Assembly (NCBI GenBank): GCA_963557785.1 | Contig: CAUWBF010000001.1 | Coordinates: forward strand, 248,001-312,000 | DNA length: 64,000 nucleotides | Direction of reading: 5' to 3' | From: Merdicola sp963557785 | GTDB taxonomy: Bacteria > Bacillota > Clostridia > TANB77 > CAG-508 | In this document: one piece after another, positions 61,859-64,000 of the stretch | How the letters are laid out: each line of letters begins with the position of its first letter | How positions within the stretch are numbered: position 1 is the stretch's first letter | Program-made: the position numbers and the translations under genes | Notes under the pieces: model-generated | Databases searched by the model: none | Told to the model about the DNA's origin: nothing | What the model saw: only the letters and a program-made list of their open reading frames with translations

Positions 61859-64000
61859 TTAGAAACGACCGCCGCCGCCTCCTCCGGCCACCGGCCTCCG
61901 CCGCCTCCAGAAGAACCACCGCCAAAACCTCCTCCTGATGAAGAGTTTGAAGACGCAATTGTTGAGTTTGCTCTACTTATTGAACTATTTACACTATTGT
62001 TTATTGTTCTTATAATATTGCTATTTATATTTGTTGCTAATAATAATGAATTATAGTCTGTAGTAGAATAGTCATTAATATAAATTTTCATTTTATCTTG
62101 TACTTTGTCTGCACATCCTAATACAGTTGCTGTTACTAAATATTTTTCCCACAATTCTATTTCCGGTAAATCTCTTTCTTTTAGCATACTAAAATGCTCT
62201 AGAAATCTTTTATGTGCTAACCATTTTGAATATTCTATTTTTCCTTTTTGTGTTCTGTTCTTATCTTTATTTATGATAATATAATATATTATTGTTACTA
62301 AAGTTATTGTAGTAAAATATTTTAATGCTGCTCCTCCATTTTGTAGACCCTTTAGCACTCCAAAACTCATGCACAGACTAAATAAATATAAAATTCCTAA
62401 TAAAATATTAAATAGTATATTAGTTGCATTAGAATTAAAATATCCTCTATTATTTATTTCTTTTTTAACATCCGCTTTAAACTCTTTTATCTTATTAGTT
62501 AATCTCTCTGCTCTCGATTCTGATTTTCCATAATTCTTTAAATCATCTAAATAGCATGTGTTATTGTTACCCACTATTTTAAATAATAATTCTAGTATTC
62601 TACTTTCTGCACTTCTTGGAGAAAAATTTTCATTTTCTAATAATGTAAATTTTATATTATTTTTTTTGTTTGGAATTTCTTCTAATTGAATAACTTTTTT
62701 AGTTACTAAACTTAAAATTGTAGCTGAAATACTTAAATTAGTTGTTTTTCTTTTCATTAAATATTCTAATACATATGGTTCATCTTGACTCGGAAAATCT
62801 CTAAAATATTTACCTTTAAATGACTTTTTCTCCATTCTCAATTTTATTATTTTATATATAATTAAGATAGAAGCAATACCATATAATAGAATAATAATAA
62901 TCAAGCAAATTTTTCTTAGTCTTGCATTTTTTTGGTTTATAACTTCTTTAAATTCTGATATTACTTTTTTATATTCTTCTTTCGCTTCTTCATCAAATCC
63001 TTCATTTATATCTTCTTCTAGATATTTAAAATTAGATTCATTTAAATACTTATAATTGTATCTTTTTAAACGTTCTATTGTTGAATCAATTTCTTCTTTC
63101 CAGATTTTATTTACAGTTGCTTTTTGAGCATCTATTCTTTTTAATAATTCATTTTGTGTAGTTTTATCCTTAATTTTTTCTACATATTCTAGTGCCCAAT
63201 TATATCTGTACATTGAAGGTGATTCCTCTAAATCTAATACTGCTTGATTTGCTTTATTTATCTTATTATATTCTTCTTGTGCTCTTTCATAATTAGCACT
63301 ATTTGCCATTTCTTGTTCATATTTTAATATATATTCTCTTCCATTTACTCCAGATATTTTATTTCCATATGGTACTAAATCTTTATTAAACATTATTCTT
63401 ATTGTTTCTGCTTTGTATGCTTTTACATCACTATCTGTAAAAAGTACTGTTTTATTATCTAAAATTTTATTACTTCCTGTAAGAGGTCCATGTGTCCATA
63501 CTCTTAAATCATTATCCTCTCCTGGTAAATGTACTCTTACTTGAAAATCTGATATTCTTTCCCTGTAGTTATTTCCTATAACATTCCAGTATAATTCTGC
63601 TACATCATTATGTATAACCACTGCATCCTTTATTGTATACTCCATACAAAATACCTTGTTTTTATTTGAAGGGCAGTATATTTTAAAGTCTGATTCATAG
63701 CTATAGTCTTCAACAGTATATACTCCGTATTTCCCATTAGAAGCACTTTCTACTTCTTTGTACTCTTTTTCAATTTTATCTATATCATCTATAGTATTAA
63801 AGTTTTCTTGAGATATATCATAAATCTTTATATTTTTAATATCTGTTCCATCATAAATATCTGTATTTCCAGCAAAATTACTATATATACCTGTAAATTT
63901 TACTGCTGATGTATTTTTAAATCTTATTTCTCGGCTTCTACCGTTATATTCTCCACTTAGTACGGCTGCTTCTTTTATTGTTATTGATCCATCTACATTT
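61859..64000 (-). CDS. DUF2207 membrane protein with two +1 shifts at CGG (5' end off window)
   Basis: DUF2207 proteins have an extracellular beta domain, transmembrane helices (here encoded at about 62840-62900 and 62290-62420) and a Gly-rich tail ending in G-R-F or similar. The frame is open up to the window edge at 64000, including the segment before the ATG at 63645, so the true start is upstream. As written the tail turns from GGGGG into RWPEEAAAVVSKM with stop at 61852. Skipping C at CGG 61891-61893 and again at CGG 61884-61886 gives an unbroken poly-Gly tail ending Arg-Phe and TAA at 61859, exactly the family's expected end. Function of DUF2207 is unknown. Confidence 0.8.

Overview
The window reads as the chromosome of a very AT-rich, spore-forming, anaerobic Firmicute of the Clostridia type. 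The basis is Shine-Dalgarno sites of the GGAGG kind, frequent ATG but also TTG/GTG starts, Arg almost always as AGA, sporulation genes (ytvI, yabP, yabQ, spoVFB/dpaB), a pta-ackA fermentation locus and a tyrS T-box. A bile salt hydrolase suggests a gut commensal. No tRNA, rRNA, CRISPR array or insertion sequence was seen.

Layout. 1-8.2 kb: an ATPase fragment, dCMP deaminase, canonical murD, a CBS protein, YtvI, a RhuM-Fic fusion, a HAD nucleotidase, a PemK-like toxin gene and a DUF1980-like protein. 8.3-20.6 kb: housekeeping run (secA, prfB with its known frameshift, lysC, yabP-yabQ-divIC, rho-trmB-ispG) plus orphans. 20.8-31.4 kb: fused Wzz/BY-kinase, a Sel1-repeat protein, hydrolase-murF-ddl, pta and two tandem acetate kinases. 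31.5-34.3 kb: DUF368, dpaB, an SOS-controlled LysM protein, a phosphatase. 34.3-36.0 kb: a gene-poor AT-rich scar with degenerate direct repeats and pseudogene pieces. 36.0-41.2 kb: dxs under a MerR-type operator, GNAT, bile salt hydrolase, Xer recombinase, HdeD-like protein. 41.2-50.5 kb (minus strand): cpsB-cpsD-cpsC, uvrA, cysE, uvrB, cca. 50.7-60.3 kb (minus strand): orphan, T-box-tyrS, NUDIX, MBL, folA, thyX, tcdA, thioesterase, mscL and murD2-murL. 60.4-64.0 kb: two small secreted membrane proteins, smpB and a DUF2207 gene running off the window.

The strongest unexplained signal is a decoding one. Four genes (a PemK-like toxin, dxs, cca and a DUF2207 gene) look frameshifted, seven times in all. 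Every shift is +1, and each falls exactly on an in-frame CGG codon: dropping the C lets GGN be read as Gly and restores a conserved motif (VGGAIRD and DPFNG in Cca, IDGGFG in Dxs, the poly-Gly-Arg-Phe end of DUF2207). Elsewhere I found in-frame CGG only in three orphan genes, four times. This suggests +1 frameshifting, or quadruplet CGGN-to-Gly decoding, at a rare or unassigned CGG codon, in addition to the classical prfB CTT-TGA-C site.

The second notable system is a MurD2-MurL pair. This is the alternative route to D-Glu in peptidoglycan, which adds L-Glu first and epimerises it on the precursor. It sits in the same window as a canonical murD. Other points of interest are tandem ackA paralogues sharing unusual active-site substitutions, an SOS box inside a perfect promoter, and a MerR operator at dxs next to a broken merR gene.
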